From Acidovorax sp. 107 (GTDB taxonomy: Bacteria > Pseudomonadota > Gammaproteobacteria > Burkholderiales > Burkholderiaceae_C), in the NCBI RefSeq assembly GCF_003058055.1, contig NZ_QBTZ01000001.1, positions 3,242,001 to 3,306,000 on the forward strand: a stretch of DNA of 64,000 nucleotides, read 5' to 3'. Shown piece by piece: positions 9,501-17,307 of this stretch (its first letter is position 1; each line of letters begins with the position of its first letter). Under the pieces are notes generated by a model. It searched no databases, was not told where the DNA came from, and saw nothing but the letters and a program-made list of their open reading frames with translations. The translations under genes were made by a program, and so were the position numbers.

Positions 9501-11430
9501 GTTGTTGATGTCCCAGCGCACCCATGTGGTGACCGACAAGGTGCAGCAGCTCTACCCCGAAGCCCCCATGCTGCGGTACGTAGGTGCTCAGGCCTATGTA
9601 GGCCAGCAACTGTGCAATGCCGATGGCGAGGTGGTGGGCATCGTGTTCGTGCTGTTCCGCCAGGCAATTGCCGACACAGACTTCATCACCTCCACGCTGC
9701 AGATCTTTGCCTCGCGGGCCTCGGCCGAGATCGAACGGCAGCTGGCTGACGCCCGCATCCGCCACCAGGCCTCGCTACTGGACAAGGCCCAGGACGCCAT
9801 CCTGGTGCGCGACCTGGAGCACCGCATCATCTACTGGAACAAGAGCGCCGAGCGCCTGTATGGCTGGTCGCAGCTGCAGGCGCTGGGCCAGTCCATCGAG
9901 ACGCTGCTGTACGAAGACCCCACGCACTTCCGCCACGCCACACAGGCGGTGCTGGAGCAGGGCGAGTGGACCGGCGAGATCGTGCAGCACCACCGCGACG
10001 GCAGCACCATCGAGGTGGAGGGCCGCTGGACGCTGGTGCGGGGCGACGACGGCCAGCCGCAGTCCATCCTGGCGATCAACACCGACATCCGCCAGCGCAA
10101 GGCCAGTGAGCGCGAGATCCAGCGCCTGGCGTTCTATGACGCACTCACCGGCCTGCCCAACCGCATGCTGCTGATGGACCGCATGCACCAGGCGCTGGCC
10201 ACCGCGCAGCGGCGCCAGCAGGGCGGGGCGCTGCTGTTCATCGACCTCGACAACTTCAAGACCCTGAACGACACCCTGGGCCACGACCAGGGCGACCTGC
10301 TGCTGCAACAGGTGGCGCAGCGCCTGAACACCTGCGTGCGCAGCGTGGACACGGTGGCCCGGCTGGGCGGTGACGAGTTCGTGGTCATGCTGGAAGAACT
10401 CAGCCCCAAACCGCACGAGCTGGCGCTGCATGCCCGGGGCGTGGGCGAAAAGATCCTGGCCATGCTGGCCGTGCCCTACGCGCTGCAGGGCTACCAGTAC
10501 CGCAGCACGCCCAGCATTGGCATTGCGCCCTTCACGGGGGAGCGCGCCACGGTGGGCGAGCTGCTCAAGCAGGCCGACCTGGCCATGTACCAGGCCAAGA
10601 CAGCCGGGCGCAACACGCTGCGCTTTTTCGACCCCGACATGCAGGCCGTGGTGACGGCACGCGCCGGGCTGGAGGCCGACCTGCGCTCGGCACTGGTGCA
10701 AGAGGAATTCCTGCTTCACTTTCAGCCGCAGATCCACCAGTCCGGCCGCTGCGTGGGCGTGGAGGCGCTGGTGCGCTGGGCCCACCCGCAGCGGGGCATG
10801 GTGTCGCCGGCCCAGTTCATCCCGCTGGCCGAAGAAACGGGCCTCATCCTGCCGCTGGGCCGCTGGGTGCTGCACACCGCCTGCAAGCTGCTGGCCGACT
10901 GGCACAACGACCCCGCGCTGTCGCACCTGACCATGGCCGTCAACGTGAGTTCGCGCCAGTTCCGCCATGCCAGTTTTGTGGACGACGTGGCCCGCGTGCT
11001 GGCCATCACTGGTGCGCCATCGGCCCAGCTCAAGCTGGAGCTGACCGAAAGCCTGCTGGTGGAAGACATGGAGACCACCATCGCCACCATGACCGCGCTG
11101 CGGTCGTACGGCGTGGGCTTCTCGCTGGACGACTTTGGCACGGGGTATTCCAGCCTGAGCTACCTGAAGCGCATGCCGCTCGACCAGCTCAAGATCGACC
11201 AGAGCTTTGTGCGCGACCTGCTGACCGACCCCAACGACGCCGCGATTGTGGACACCATCATCGGCCTGTCGCGCAGCCTGGGGCTGGAAGTCATCGCGGA
11301 AGGGGTGGAAACCCCCGAGCAATGCGCGCTGCTGGCCCGCGCAGGCTGCCAGCTCTACCAGGGCTACCTCTTCAGCCGAGCGCTGTCTGTGGACGTTCTG
11401 GACGCCTTCCTGCGCACTTCGCAGGAATAG
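6538..11430 (+). CDS. Multi-sensor GAF/PAS-GGDEF-EAL cyclic di-GMP protein
   Basis: A 1630-residue protein with no signal peptide or membrane segment, hence probably cytosolic. Approximate domain order: GAF (17-165), PAS (190-300), PAS (310-430), GAF (450-600), PAS (605-720), GAF (735-900), GAF (910-1068), PAS (1075-1190), GGDEF (1195-1368), EAL (1378-1621). GGDEF is intact (RLGGDEF near 1276, preceded by an RSVD inhibitory site); EAL is intact (VEALVRW near 1408, DDFGTGYSS). Such proteins integrate several small-molecule, light or redox cues to set cyclic di-GMP. The ATG at 6538 was taken because the GAF domain begins directly after it; the frame is open to 6394. A terminator follows at 11503. 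Confidence 0.93.
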   Translation: MPPAQATAEAARLQALQSYAILDTPAEDSFDQLATLAARVCQCPMAVVNFVDRDRQWFKAAVGVPFKETERAIAFCAHALSGSREPMVVNDTHKHPVFAHNPLVTQDPHVRFYACVPLVTPEGQALGTLAVLDSIPRHIEAEQLEGLRILAEQAMVQLELRRQKQVLADLVQQRDQMHAELLAQSETLRVAGQMARIGGWIVELPSLQLNWSQEIATAFGIASRMGSVGQILALYLPPYREAMQTAFANCIRHGTPFDVEAELVTPGAQHFWVRTTGQAVRNSEGRIVRVQGAFQDISAQHQAWQARRESEERFHLVSRATADAVWDWNLHTDAMWWNEGMQTLFGVPLDQLPPDSTSWTLRLHPDDSEAALAGIHAAIDGTANHWSDEYRFRRQDGSYAWVMDRGFLIRDLQGKAVRMVGGMTDISAQKLADLDAQRDAQNHAELLQVQQRISSLDMPLPEVLQLVASTVLRQTEARGAMVELLQGRQLVAQASAGDHVRPVGNLLAVDESLLWPALSKGQTVVCNDTEAEGWDMASMPHRHGVRSVMAVPLRSGDAIVGSLKVTSDKVNAFSRRDVAHLEILTESLGAMVQLRHVAGQLHASEQQYRMLFDEHPHPMWVYDCETLRLQAVNRSMERDYGYTEAELLTLSMTDLWPAERRQNIEASIRSIPMDQRNAPVVSRHVKKDGSFMDVEITAGSISFNGRPARQVLATDVTERLRTERELARMGRAQRLLSACNETLVRATSETALLQAICRIAVDIGGYRMGWVGLALDDERRSIRPVAHAGYNHNYLENLHLSWSADDPYGQGPAGIAVRTGQPVIVQDIRTEGNFADWTERMLEHGFHGVICLPLREHARGHTPERSFGLLYLYAPDVLQISPEEAALLQELSSDLAFGITSLRAHKAQQRLQASVLKVAAAVSASTGTEFFVQLVRNMADALDAQGGCVVRLLPQSQGQTPRVVTLAAVLDGQMLPHDEYDLAGTPSLLLMSQRTHVVTDKVQQLYPEAPMLRYVGAQAYVGQQLCNADGEVVGIVFVLFRQAIADTDFITSTLQIFASRASAEIERQLADARIRHQASLLDKAQDAILVRDLEHRIIYWNKSAERLYGWSQLQALGQSIETLLYEDPTHFRHATQAVLEQGEWTGEIVQHHRDGSTIEVEGRWTLVRGDDGQPQSILAINTDIRQRKASEREIQRLAFYDALTGLPNRMLLMDRMHQALATAQRRQQGGALLFIDLDNFKTLNDTLGHDQGDLLLQQVAQRLNTCVRSVDTVARLGGDEFVVMLEELSPKPHELALHARGVGEKILAMLAVPYALQGYQYRSTPSIGIAPFTGERATVGELLKQADLAMYQAKTAGRNTLRFFDPDMQAVVTARAGLEADLRSALVQEEFLLHFQPQIHQSGRCVGVEALVRWAHPQRGMVSPAQFIPLAEETGLILPLGRWVLHTACKLLADWHNDPALSHLTMAVNVSSRQFRHASFVDDVARVLAITGAPSAQLKLELTESLLVEDMETTIATMTALRSYGVGFSLDDFGTGYSSLSYLKRMPLDQLKIDQSFVRDLLTDPNDAAIVDTIIGLSRSLGLEVIAEGVETPEQCALLARAGCQLYQGYLFSRALSVDVLDAFLRTSQE

Positions 11431-11502
11431 GGAAGGTTTAGGGCGGGGGCAAGGAAGGGTGGCGGCCTTTTTTGAGGGCCTTCAGCCTTCTGTCATCGCA
11501 TC

Positions 11503-11524
11503 ACAGGCTCCGGCCTGTTTTTTT
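11503..11524 (+). terminator. Rho-independent terminator
   Basis: ACAGGC (11503-11508), loop TCCG, GCCTGT (11513-11518), with seven T residues at 11518-11524. It closes transcription from the multidomain GGDEF/EAL gene before the origin-like region. Confidence 0.75.
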
Positions 11525-11663
11525 CGCCTGCCTCCCCTCGCGGCCTCTCCACACCTTTCTGACCCTTGAGCAGACGGTTCAGGCGACGCGAAAGGGAGGT
11601 GAGGCGCACTGGTCAGCCCATCCGCCCACCTCGGCCGCTGCGACCCCTCGCTTGTTCTCTGTC

Positions 11664-11727
11664 TTCTTCTTATTTCTTTTATAAATACATAGTCGTAGTA
11701 GTAGAGGGCGGCCTTGTGTGTGGACAA
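11664..11727 (+). other. Origin unit A: AT-rich tract, DnaA-trio array and DnaA box
   Basis: AT-rich TTATTTCTTTTATAAATAC (11670-11688), then TAG-TCG-TAG-TAG-TAG (11690-11704), AGGGCGGCC, and the box TGTGGACAA (11719-11727). Downstream elements shared with unit B are GCTGGCGCGCACT, TGTGGATAA (11838) and CCTGGTTGTGCCA. Confidence 0.65.
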
Positions 11728-12067
11728 CTGCATTTTTGTCTGCGCTGGCGCGCACTTAGCCTGCCGCCAACCCTGTGCACCGGGCCCTGCTCCCGTTGTC
11801 TCACATGCGGGGACAACAGCGGCGCATCGCGCCTTTCTGTGGATAAACCCCTGGTTGTGCCAAAACTATCCCCAGTTTTACGCACCGGGCGCGCAGATGA
11901 CAGAAATCTGGGTCAAATGAGTCAATAGTGCCGGTACTACATACCTCTTTTGCTCATGTATTTATAGCAATTCAACGGATAGGGGACGCATGGCTCCCTG
12001 TGCGGCCAGGGGTTGCAGGGTGCTGCCGCCTAGCCCATGTCCGCCCCGTGAAGGCCGTGGATAGGTT

Positions 12068-12093
12068 CCAGGAGGCCTTCTAGGGCCTCCTGG
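12068..12093. repeat. 10-bp perfect hairpin between the two origin units
   Basis: CCAGGAGGCC (12068-12077), 6-nt loop, GGCCTCCTGG (12084-12093). There is no T-run on either side, so it is not a typical terminator. Role unknown. Confidence 0.6.
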
Positions 12094-12300
12094 CCACCCG
12101 TTCTCCCCGTCAGGCAAGAGATGCCTGTCCTTTCCTCCGACGAACCCTTGCGGATACGCCAGCGCCCTCCAGCGTCTGACTGGCTGGGCTGGGCCGTCGC
12201 CGCCCTGGCTGTGTTGCGGGGCCATTGCTCGCAGGGATTCCCGCGCCCGCCTGGGACGCGTCAGAAGGGGTGATCTGGGCGCCGGGGTTGGGGTTCTGGT

Positions 12301-12522
12301 TATTCTTTAATAGCTTTATATATAAATAGCAGTAGTAGTAGAGCAGGCCTGTTTGTGTGGACAAGGGCTTTTTCTTCAATGCTGGCGCGCACTTGCGTCG
12401 CCGAAAAGCTTGTGGGGCGGCGCGCGCAAAGTGCGGGGCTCACTGACAACAACTTTCGGGCGACGGCTTTTTGTGTGGATAACTGCCTGGTTGTGCCAGA
12501 AATGTGCCCAAGGTTATCCACA
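12301..12522 (+). other. Origin unit B: AT-rich tract, DnaA-trio array and DnaA boxes
   Basis: AT-rich tract 12301-12328 (includes TTTATATATAAATAG), TAG-CAG-TAG-TAG-TAG (12327-12341), AGCAGGCC, box TGTGGACAA (12356-12364), then exact boxes TGTGGATAA (12474-12482) and TTATCCACA (12514-12522) in opposite orientation. Its ordered blocks align with unit A. Confidence 0.7.
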
Positions 12523-12584
12523 GGTGCGTGGTGGTGCGGGCGGGCGGGTCTGAGCCCTGGCCAGGGGGGCTGTCAGGCTGCCAT

Positions 12585-12620
12585 GACAAAAAACCCGGCG
12601 TTCTTTGCAGAGCGCCGGGT
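12585..12620 (-). terminator. Rho-independent terminator of the Spy/CpxP-like gene
   Basis: On the minus strand ACCCGGCG and CGCCGGGT form a perfect 8-bp stem (12593-12600 with 12613-12620) followed by TTTTTTG. It separates the gene at 12718 from the origin-like region. Confidence 0.85.
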
Positions 12621-12717
12621 GAGCGGTGGGGGGTAAGAGCCTGTCGGGTGGGACTTTGCGGCCCACGGTGGGCAGGCTCTGGGGCAACCAGGCCGCAGAT
12701 GGTCTGGTGGGGCGCCC

Positions 12718-13278
12718 TTACTTGGCCGGAGCGGGTGCCGGACGGCCTTCGCCCCCGCGCATGCCACCGTGCCCGTGGCGGCCATCGCCGCCCCGCATGC
12801 CATCCATGGGGCGGCCCCGGTGGGCCTGGGCATCAAAGGTTTTTTGCTGCTCGGGCGTCAGCGTGGCGTAGAAGGCCTTGGTGGCCTCTCCACGGCGGTC
12901 GGCTTCGGCGGCATGCTGGGCGCGCAGGGCGCGCATGCGGTCGATACGTTCGGGGGTGGTCAGCTTGTCCATGTCCTGGAGATCCAGGCGTGCGGGGCGT
13001 TCGCCGGGTTGCATGGCGGTGGTGAACGTGGTCCAGGCGGGTTCCTGGGCGGGGGTCAGCTTGAGCTGGGCTTTCAGGTCTGCCAGCCGCTTGGCATGGC
13101 GCTGTGCCATGTCGCCATGGTGGCGTTCGTGGCGGCCCTCGGCGGCCTTGGTGGGGGCTGCGGGCGATGCCGCAGGCGCGGCAGGGGGTTGCTGTGCCAG
13201 CACGGGCAACGCCATGGCGGCGAGCAGGGCGGTGGCGGCGAGACGGTGGGAAATGCGGGGGGAGAAACGGGAGGCCAT
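12718..13278 (-). CDS. Spy/CpxP-like periplasmic LTxxQ protein
   Basis: A 186-residue secreted protein: Arg-containing N-terminus, hydrophobic core and cleavage near LAQQ at 28, an Ala/Pro-rich linker, then a helical region with two LTxxQ-type motifs (LTPAQEP near 74, LTPEQQK near 145). The family includes Spy (periplasmic chaperone) and CpxP (envelope stress modulator). The linker is His-rich (GRHERHHG) and the tail is Gly/His/Met-rich, which suggests metal binding. The ATG at 13278 follows AGGA and begins the signal peptide; the longer frame upstream lacks one. Spy-type chaperone versus metal-responsive protein cannot be decided. Confidence 0.85.
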   Translation of the reverse strand: MASRFSPRISHRLAATALLAAMALPVLAQQPPAAPAASPAAPTKAAEGRHERHHGDMAQRHAKRLADLKAQLKLTPAQEPAWTTFTTAMQPGERPARLDLQDMDKLTTPERIDRMRALRAQHAAEADRRGEATKAFYATLTPEQQKTFDAQAHRGRPMDGMRGGDGRHGHGGMRGGEGRPAPAPAK

Positions 13279-13612
13279 GGTGAGAGTCCTTTCACGGTGG
13301 TGAGCTCGCTGCAACGACCGTTTCAGCGATTGGAGTCCAGTGTCCGCCGCCCACGTATCGCCACCGTGCGCGTTGGGTGAGGCTGTGTAAAGTTGCGGCG
13401 AACGCTTGCAAAGCATCCTCCAGAATCATTTGGAGCAAATAGCGGGCGATGCGCTGGTGCCATATGCCCTGTTTGCTATTGATTGTGTAGCGTTTTCAGT
13501 CCCCCAAGGGCTGTCCGTGCCCCGGCTGCCCGGCGCCGGGGTGGCGACCGCCGACAATGGCGGGTTCTGTGTCCGTGTCGTTGTTCGCAGCGACCCCAAC
13601 CAAAGGTTTTCC
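13279..13612. other. Divergent intergenic region between Spy-like gene and rdgC
   Basis: No gene is supported here. The rdgC frame stays open back to 13406, but that part encodes a repeat element (13431-13500) and does not resemble RdgC. No operator was recognised. Confidence 0.5.
13431..13500. repeat. Dispersed GATAGCT-type intergenic repeat, copy 2
   Basis: Read on the minus strand it gives CAATAGCAAACAGGGCATAT followed by GGCACCAGCGCATCGCC, aligning with the copy at 2284 (GATAGCTAATAGGGCATAT...GGCGCC). It lies inside the open frame upstream of the likely rdgC start. Confidence 0.55.
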
Positions 13613-14683
13613 GTGTTCAAGAACATGATCGTGTACCGCATTGCTCCGCAATGGCAGGTCGAGTTGACGCAAGTGGAAGAAGCGCTGGCCAAGGCCCCTT
13701 TCCAGGAATGTGGCGCTACGCAGGAGAAGTCGCTGGGCTGGGTGCCCCCCCGGGGTGAGCAACACGGCCCCCTGGTCGAATCGGTGGGCGGGCAGTGGAT
13801 CCTGCGCTTCATGGTCGAGACCAAGGTGCTGCCCGGCAGCGTGCTGGCGCGCAAGGTCAAGGAAAAGGCCGAACGCATCGAAAAGGAAACCGGCCGCAAG
13901 CCCGGCAAGAAGGAAAGCAAGGAGCTCAAAGACGAAGCCAAGCTCGACCTGCTGCCCATGGCCTTCACCAAGCAGGGCTCGATGTGGATCTGGATCGACA
14001 CGGCCTCGCGCCTCTTGGTGCTGGACACGTCCAGCCAGGGCCGCGCCGACGAAGTGGTGACCCTGCTGGTCGAATCGCTGCCCGGCCTGTCGGTATCGCT
14101 GCTCGACACCCAGACCAGCCCCCAGGCGGCCATGGCCCACTGGCTCAAGGAGCAGGAGCCGCCCGTGGGCTTCACGGTAGACCGTGAGTGCGAGCTGAAA
14201 AGCGCCAACGAAGAAAAAGCCGTGGTGCGCTACGCCCGCCACCCGCTCGACATCGAAGAGGTGCAGGCCCACATCGACGCCGGCAAGCTGCCCACCAAAC
14301 TCGCCCTCACCTGGGACGACCGTGTGAGCTTCATGCTCACCGAGGGCTTGCAGATCAAGAAAGTGTCGTTCCTGGACACGGTGTTTGAAGGCACCAAGGC
14401 GGACGATGGCGGCTTTGACACCGACGTGGCGATTGCCACGGGCGAGCTGGTCAAGCTGATCCCGGACCTGATCGAGGCGTTGGGAGGGGAGTCGGAGAGT
14501 GGGGTGGCGGGTGCAGCGCAGGCAGTGGCCAGCGACAGGGCTGAAGCTGCTCCAGCGGCATCACAGCCACCGATGGCTGCAGCAGCACCCTCAGCCCCGG
14601 CGCGTAAAGTGGCTGGGGGTGGGGTGGTGACTGGTCCCCGCGAAGTGCCCGTCGATACCGACCCGGAATCGGCGCCGTTCTGA
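13613..14683 (+). CDS. rdgC: Recombination-associated protein RdgC
   Basis: RdgC forms a ring-shaped dimer that binds double-stranded DNA and modulates RecA activity. The 356-residue product opens with VFKNMIVYRI, matching the family N-terminus (MxFKNLxxYR), and keeps the family body through LVKLIPDLIEAL near 290. Beyond that is an Ala/Pro-rich tail of about 60 residues that E. coli RdgC (303 residues) lacks. I chose GTG at 13613, with AAAGG seven bases upstream, because the 69 extra codons of the longest frame overlap a dispersed repeat. Convergent with chaC, 28 bp between stops. Confidence 0.9.
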   Translation: MFKNMIVYRIAPQWQVELTQVEEALAKAPFQECGATQEKSLGWVPPRGEQHGPLVESVGGQWILRFMVETKVLPGSVLARKVKEKAERIEKETGRKPGKKESKELKDEAKLDLLPMAFTKQGSMWIWIDTASRLLVLDTSSQGRADEVVTLLVESLPGLSVSLLDTQTSPQAAMAHWLKEQEPPVGFTVDRECELKSANEEKAVVRYARHPLDIEEVQAHIDAGKLPTKLALTWDDRVSFMLTEGLQIKKVSFLDTVFEGTKADDGGFDTDVAIATGELVKLIPDLIEALGGESESGVAGAAQAVASDRAEAAPAASQPPMAAAAPSAPARKVAGGGVVTGPREVPVDTDPESAPF

Positions 14684-14711
14684 CATCGTGGCCCGCCGGG
14701 CCACTGTGGCT

Positions 14712-15485
14712 TCAGCGGTCGCTGCTGCAGGCAGCGTCCACCAACGCCGCCAGCTCACGCACATAGGCATCTTCAATGCCCAGCACCTCGCACTGCTGCA
14801 CCAGCTGCTCCAGATAGTCCCGGTTGCTGCCAATGCGCCCGCAGGCGGTGGCAATGGTGGCGGCCGTGGCCTGCAGGGTCAGGTCGCCCCGGTAATGGGG
14901 GTGGCCCGTGTTGGCCACCAGCACCAGCGCCTGCACCTCACCCTGGGGCGTTGGCAGGGGCAGCAGCTGCGGGCAGTAGGCGCCGGTGATCATTTCGCGC
15001 CGCCACAACATGCGGGATTCTGCGTCCACCAGCGAGGGCGGGATGCGGAATGCCAGGCCCTCGCAGTCCTGGGAGGTGGCGGGGTCCTGCGGCTCCGCGG
15101 TTCCCATGCGCTGCAAGGTCAGCACCAGGCCTGGGCAATCGGGTGTGCCCCGGCCGATGGAGGTACTCAGCGCAAAGCGGCGTGCAAAGCCGGGCAGGCG
15201 GGCGCGGCGCACTTCGTCAAAGTGAAAGCCTGGGTTCCACATCAGCGAGCCATAGGCAAACACCCACAGATCCTGCCGCTGCGCGGTGATGGTGGAAAGC
15301 ACCTCGCGGCGGGATTGCTCGACCTCAATGTCCGGCAGGCGCCAGTGGGCGGGCAGGCCCTGGCAACGCGCCTGGGCGTCCCATTCGGCCAGCACCTCGT
15401 CGGTGAGGCGCAGGCCCGAGGCATGGGCAGGGGTCAGCCGGCCTTGCAGCTCGGGCAGGTGAAGGAAGGCGTTGTCGGGGGTCAT
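14712..15485 (-). CDS. chaC: ChaC-like glutathione-specific gamma-glutamylcyclotransferase
   Basis: Predicted to cleave glutathione to 5-oxoproline and Cys-Gly in the cytoplasm. The 257-residue protein shows the substrate-binding loop VFAYGSLMWNPGF near 75, the internal RRFALSTSIGRGTPDCPG region and an acidic CEGLAFRI segment, all ChaC hallmarks. It is the second gene of a likely two-gene unit with the pirin at 15525-16298 (39 bp gap, same strand). Start at 15485 is the only ATG giving the family N-terminus; the Shine-Dalgarno is weak. Confidence 0.88.
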   Translation of the reverse strand: MTPDNAFLHLPELQGRLTPAHASGLRLTDEVLAEWDAQARCQGLPAHWRLPDIEVEQSRREVLSTITAQRQDLWVFAYGSLMWNPGFHFDEVRRARLPGFARRFALSTSIGRGTPDCPGLVLTLQRMGTAEPQDPATSQDCEGLAFRIPPSLVDAESRMLWRREMITGAYCPQLLPLPTPQGEVQALVLVANTGHPHYRGDLTLQATAATIATACGRIGSNRDYLEQLVQQCEVLGIEDAYVRELAALVDAACSSDR

Positions 15486-15524
15486 GGGGGCAGTTCCGCG
15501 CGCTGGGGTGGGGCTTCAGGCGTC

Positions 15525-16298
15525 TCAACGCCGCGCCAAGTCAAACACCAGCACCTCAGCGTGGTGGCCATCGTGCAGGGTCAGCGTGTTCTCGCCGTCC
15601 AGCAGGGCGCCATCGCCACCAGACAGTGTGATGCCGTTGACCTGCAGCGCGCCCCGCGCCACGTGCACATAGGCCAGGCGTTCAGGGTTCAGCACTTTCG
15701 TGGCGGTTTCGCTGCCGTCTAGAAAGCCCGCCCAGATGGAGGCATCGGCATTCATGCTGACCGAGCCGTCCTCACCCTTGCGAGAAGCTATGCGAACGAG
15801 GCGGCCCCGGCGGTCTGCGGGCGGGAAGTGTTTTTGCGCGTAGCTGGGGCGGATGCCTGTGAACAGGGGCTTGATCCAGATCTGCAGGAAGTGGGTGGGC
15901 TGGTTGGGTAGCGCATTGAACTCGCTGTGCCGCACGCCCCAACCGGCGCTCATGCGCTGCACATCGCCCGGATGCAGGATACCGCTGGGGGCTTCCGCCG
16001 AATCAGCCCCTGGCGCCCCCGGGGCCGCTGGGCCGCCAGGTTGTTGGCCAGTGCTTTCGTGCAGGTTGTCCTGGTGGGCGAGGGCGCCTTCGAGCACATA
16101 GCTCACGATCTCCATGTCGCGGTGCCCGTGCGTGCCAAAGCCTTTGCCAGGCGCCACGGTGTCGTCGTTGAGTACCAGCAGGTTGCCATGGCCCTGGTGG
16201 CGCAGGTCAAAGTAGTCGCCAAATGAAAAGCTGTGGGCGCTGTGCAGCCAGCCGGTGGAGGACCGGCCCCGTTCGGAGGAGGGGCGGACGGTGATCAT
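15525..16298 (-). CDS. Pirin family protein
   Basis: Bicupin of 257 residues in the pirin/YhhW family. The N-terminal cupin carries the metal-site segment GTHGHRDMEIVSYVLEG (near 54-70) and MSAGWGVRHSEFN (near 115). Some members are quercetin 2,3-dioxygenases, others redox-sensing nuclear or regulatory proteins, so the substrate is not assigned. An unusual Pro/Gly/Ala insertion (about residues 80-105) breaks the first domain between the two conserved segments. Probably co-transcribed with chaC downstream. The ATG at 16298 starts the conserved MITVRPSSERG. Confidence 0.87.
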   Translation of the reverse strand: MITVRPSSERGRSSTGWLHSAHSFSFGDYFDLRHQGHGNLLVLNDDTVAPGKGFGTHGHRDMEIVSYVLEGALAHQDNLHESTGQQPGGPAAPGAPGADSAEAPSGILHPGDVQRMSAGWGVRHSEFNALPNQPTHFLQIWIKPLFTGIRPSYAQKHFPPADRRGRLVRIASRKGEDGSVSMNADASIWAGFLDGSETATKVLNPERLAYVHVARGALQVNGITLSGGDGALLDGENTLTLHDGHHAEVLVFDLARR

Positions 16299-16466
16299 GG
16301 GGATGTGTCTTTCGCGCACCCAGCGGGCTGCACTGCACACACTGTAGACGGCCGGAGCGCCGGGAAAAACCCGGGCTTGTCAAACGGAGTGTTCTGGAAT
16401 CGGGACCAATGCCTGCGCAGGACGGCCGTGGCGCAACGGGGAATGAGAAAAGGACGGGGTGTCGGA

Positions 16467-17300
16467 CTAGCGCCCCCCAAACTGCGGGCTCTGGCGCTGG
16501 TGAAACGCTTCCACCCCTGCACGGAAGTCCTCGGTGCCCGCACAGTGCACAAAGGCGTCTTTTTCAGCGGCCAGCTGCTCGGGCAGGGTGTGGTCCATCG
16601 ACGCGCGCATCAGGCGCTTCATGGCGCCGTAGGCCAGCGTCGGACCATTGGCCAGGCGCTGGGCGAGGGCGGCGGTGGCGCTGTCCAGTTCAGCAGCGGG
16701 CACCACGCGGTTGACGAGGCCCAGGCGCAGCGCGTCGTCGGCTGTGAAGGCCTCGCCCAGCAACGCAATCTCCAGCGCCTGGCGCACGCCCACGATGCGT
16801 GGCAGCGCCCACGAGGCACCCACGTCGCAGCTGGTGCCCAAATTGATGTAGGCCAGGTTGAAGCGCGTGCCTTCGGCGGCGATCACGTAGTCGGCCATCA
16901 GCACCAGGCTCAGGCCCGCACCGGCGGCCGCGCCGTGCACCTGGGCGATGACCGGCGCGTTCATCTGCGCGAGCAGCAGCAGGGCCTGGTTCAGCGACGT
17001 GAGGATGTCGATGGCGCCCTGCACTGGGTCGGCGCGCAGCGTGGCCAGGTCGCCCCCGGCCATGAAGCCCCGGCCGTTGCCACACAGCACCACGGCGCGT
17101 ACACCGGGGTCGGCAGCGATGGACTGCACGGTGGCGAGGAAGGCGTTGGCCATGGGCACGTCGATGGCGTTGAGTGCCTCGGGCCGGTTGAAGCGCAGCG
17201 TGGCGATGGCGCCGTTGCGCTCCAGCAGCAGGGGTGGCTGTGGGGTGGGCGCGGACGGTGCGGTAGTGGCTGCTGCAGGGTCTGTGGCGGTATTTTTCAT
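16467..17300 (-). CDS. Enoyl-CoA hydratase/isomerase family protein
   Basis: Crotonase-fold protein of 277 residues. The oxyanion-hole segments are visible as RPEALNAID (near 40), GNGRGFMAGGDL (near 78) and HGAAAGAGLSL (near 122). The usual second catalytic Glu region reads TSCDVGASW, so the first Glu of canonical hydratases is not evident and the reaction could be hydration, isomerisation or hydrolysis. A 20-residue Ala/Pro-rich N-terminal extension precedes the fold. ATG at 17300 was preferred to TTG at 17306. It lies 86 bp downstream of the acyl-CoA synthetase, with a dispersed repeat between, so it may or may not belong to that operon. Confidence 0.88.
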   Translation of the reverse strand: MKNTATDPAAATTAPSAPTPQPPLLLERNGAIATLRFNRPEALNAIDVPMANAFLATVQSIAADPGVRAVVLCGNGRGFMAGGDLATLRADPVQGAIDILTSLNQALLLLAQMNAPVIAQVHGAAAGAGLSLVLMADYVIAAEGTRFNLAYINLGTSCDVGASWALPRIVGVRQALEIALLGEAFTADDALRLGLVNRVVPAAELDSATAALAQRLANGPTLAYGAMKRLMRASMDHTLPEQLAAEKDAFVHCAGTEDFRAGVEAFHQRQSPQFGGR

Positions 17301-17307
17301 GTCCAAT

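Larger units (their letters stand above)
11660..12525. other. Candidate replication origin with duplicated unwinding and DnaA-box units
   Basis: This 1.3-kb gene-free interval (11431-12717) holds two units about 640 bp apart. In each, an AT-rich tract runs into a TAG-trio array, a GC-rich spacer and a DnaA box, then a second box about 110 bp on. Exact consensus boxes: TGTGGATAA at 11838-11846 and 12474-12482, and TTATCCACA at 12514-12522. Near-consensus TGTGGACAA boxes: 11719-11727 and 12356-12364. The order AT tract, trios, GC cluster, DnaA box matches the basal unwinding system described for bacterial oriC. dnaA, dnaN and rpmH are absent from the window. It could be oriC separated from dnaA, or a DnaA-binding regulatory site. 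Confidence 0.7.

Noticed and set aside
6430..9765. 1111-codon open frame on the minus strand
   Set aside because: It is antisense to the GAF/PAS-GGDEF-EAL gene, is His/Gln/Gly-rich nonsense, and has no recognisable domain. Long antisense frames are expected at this GC content.
11962..12225. 87-codon frame between the origin units
   Set aside because: No Shine-Dalgarno, Pro/Gly/Arg-rich translation, no family resemblance; it spans the hairpin at 12068.
11690..12341. TAG triplet runs as a CRISPR or microsatellite
   Set aside because: Only three to five triplets per array with no spacers; position beside AT-rich DNA and DnaA boxes fits DnaA trios better.
13406..13612. N-terminal extension of rdgC from the earliest ATG
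   Set aside because: The extension encodes a dispersed repeat, while RdgC homology begins at VFKNMIVYRI after the GTG at 13613.
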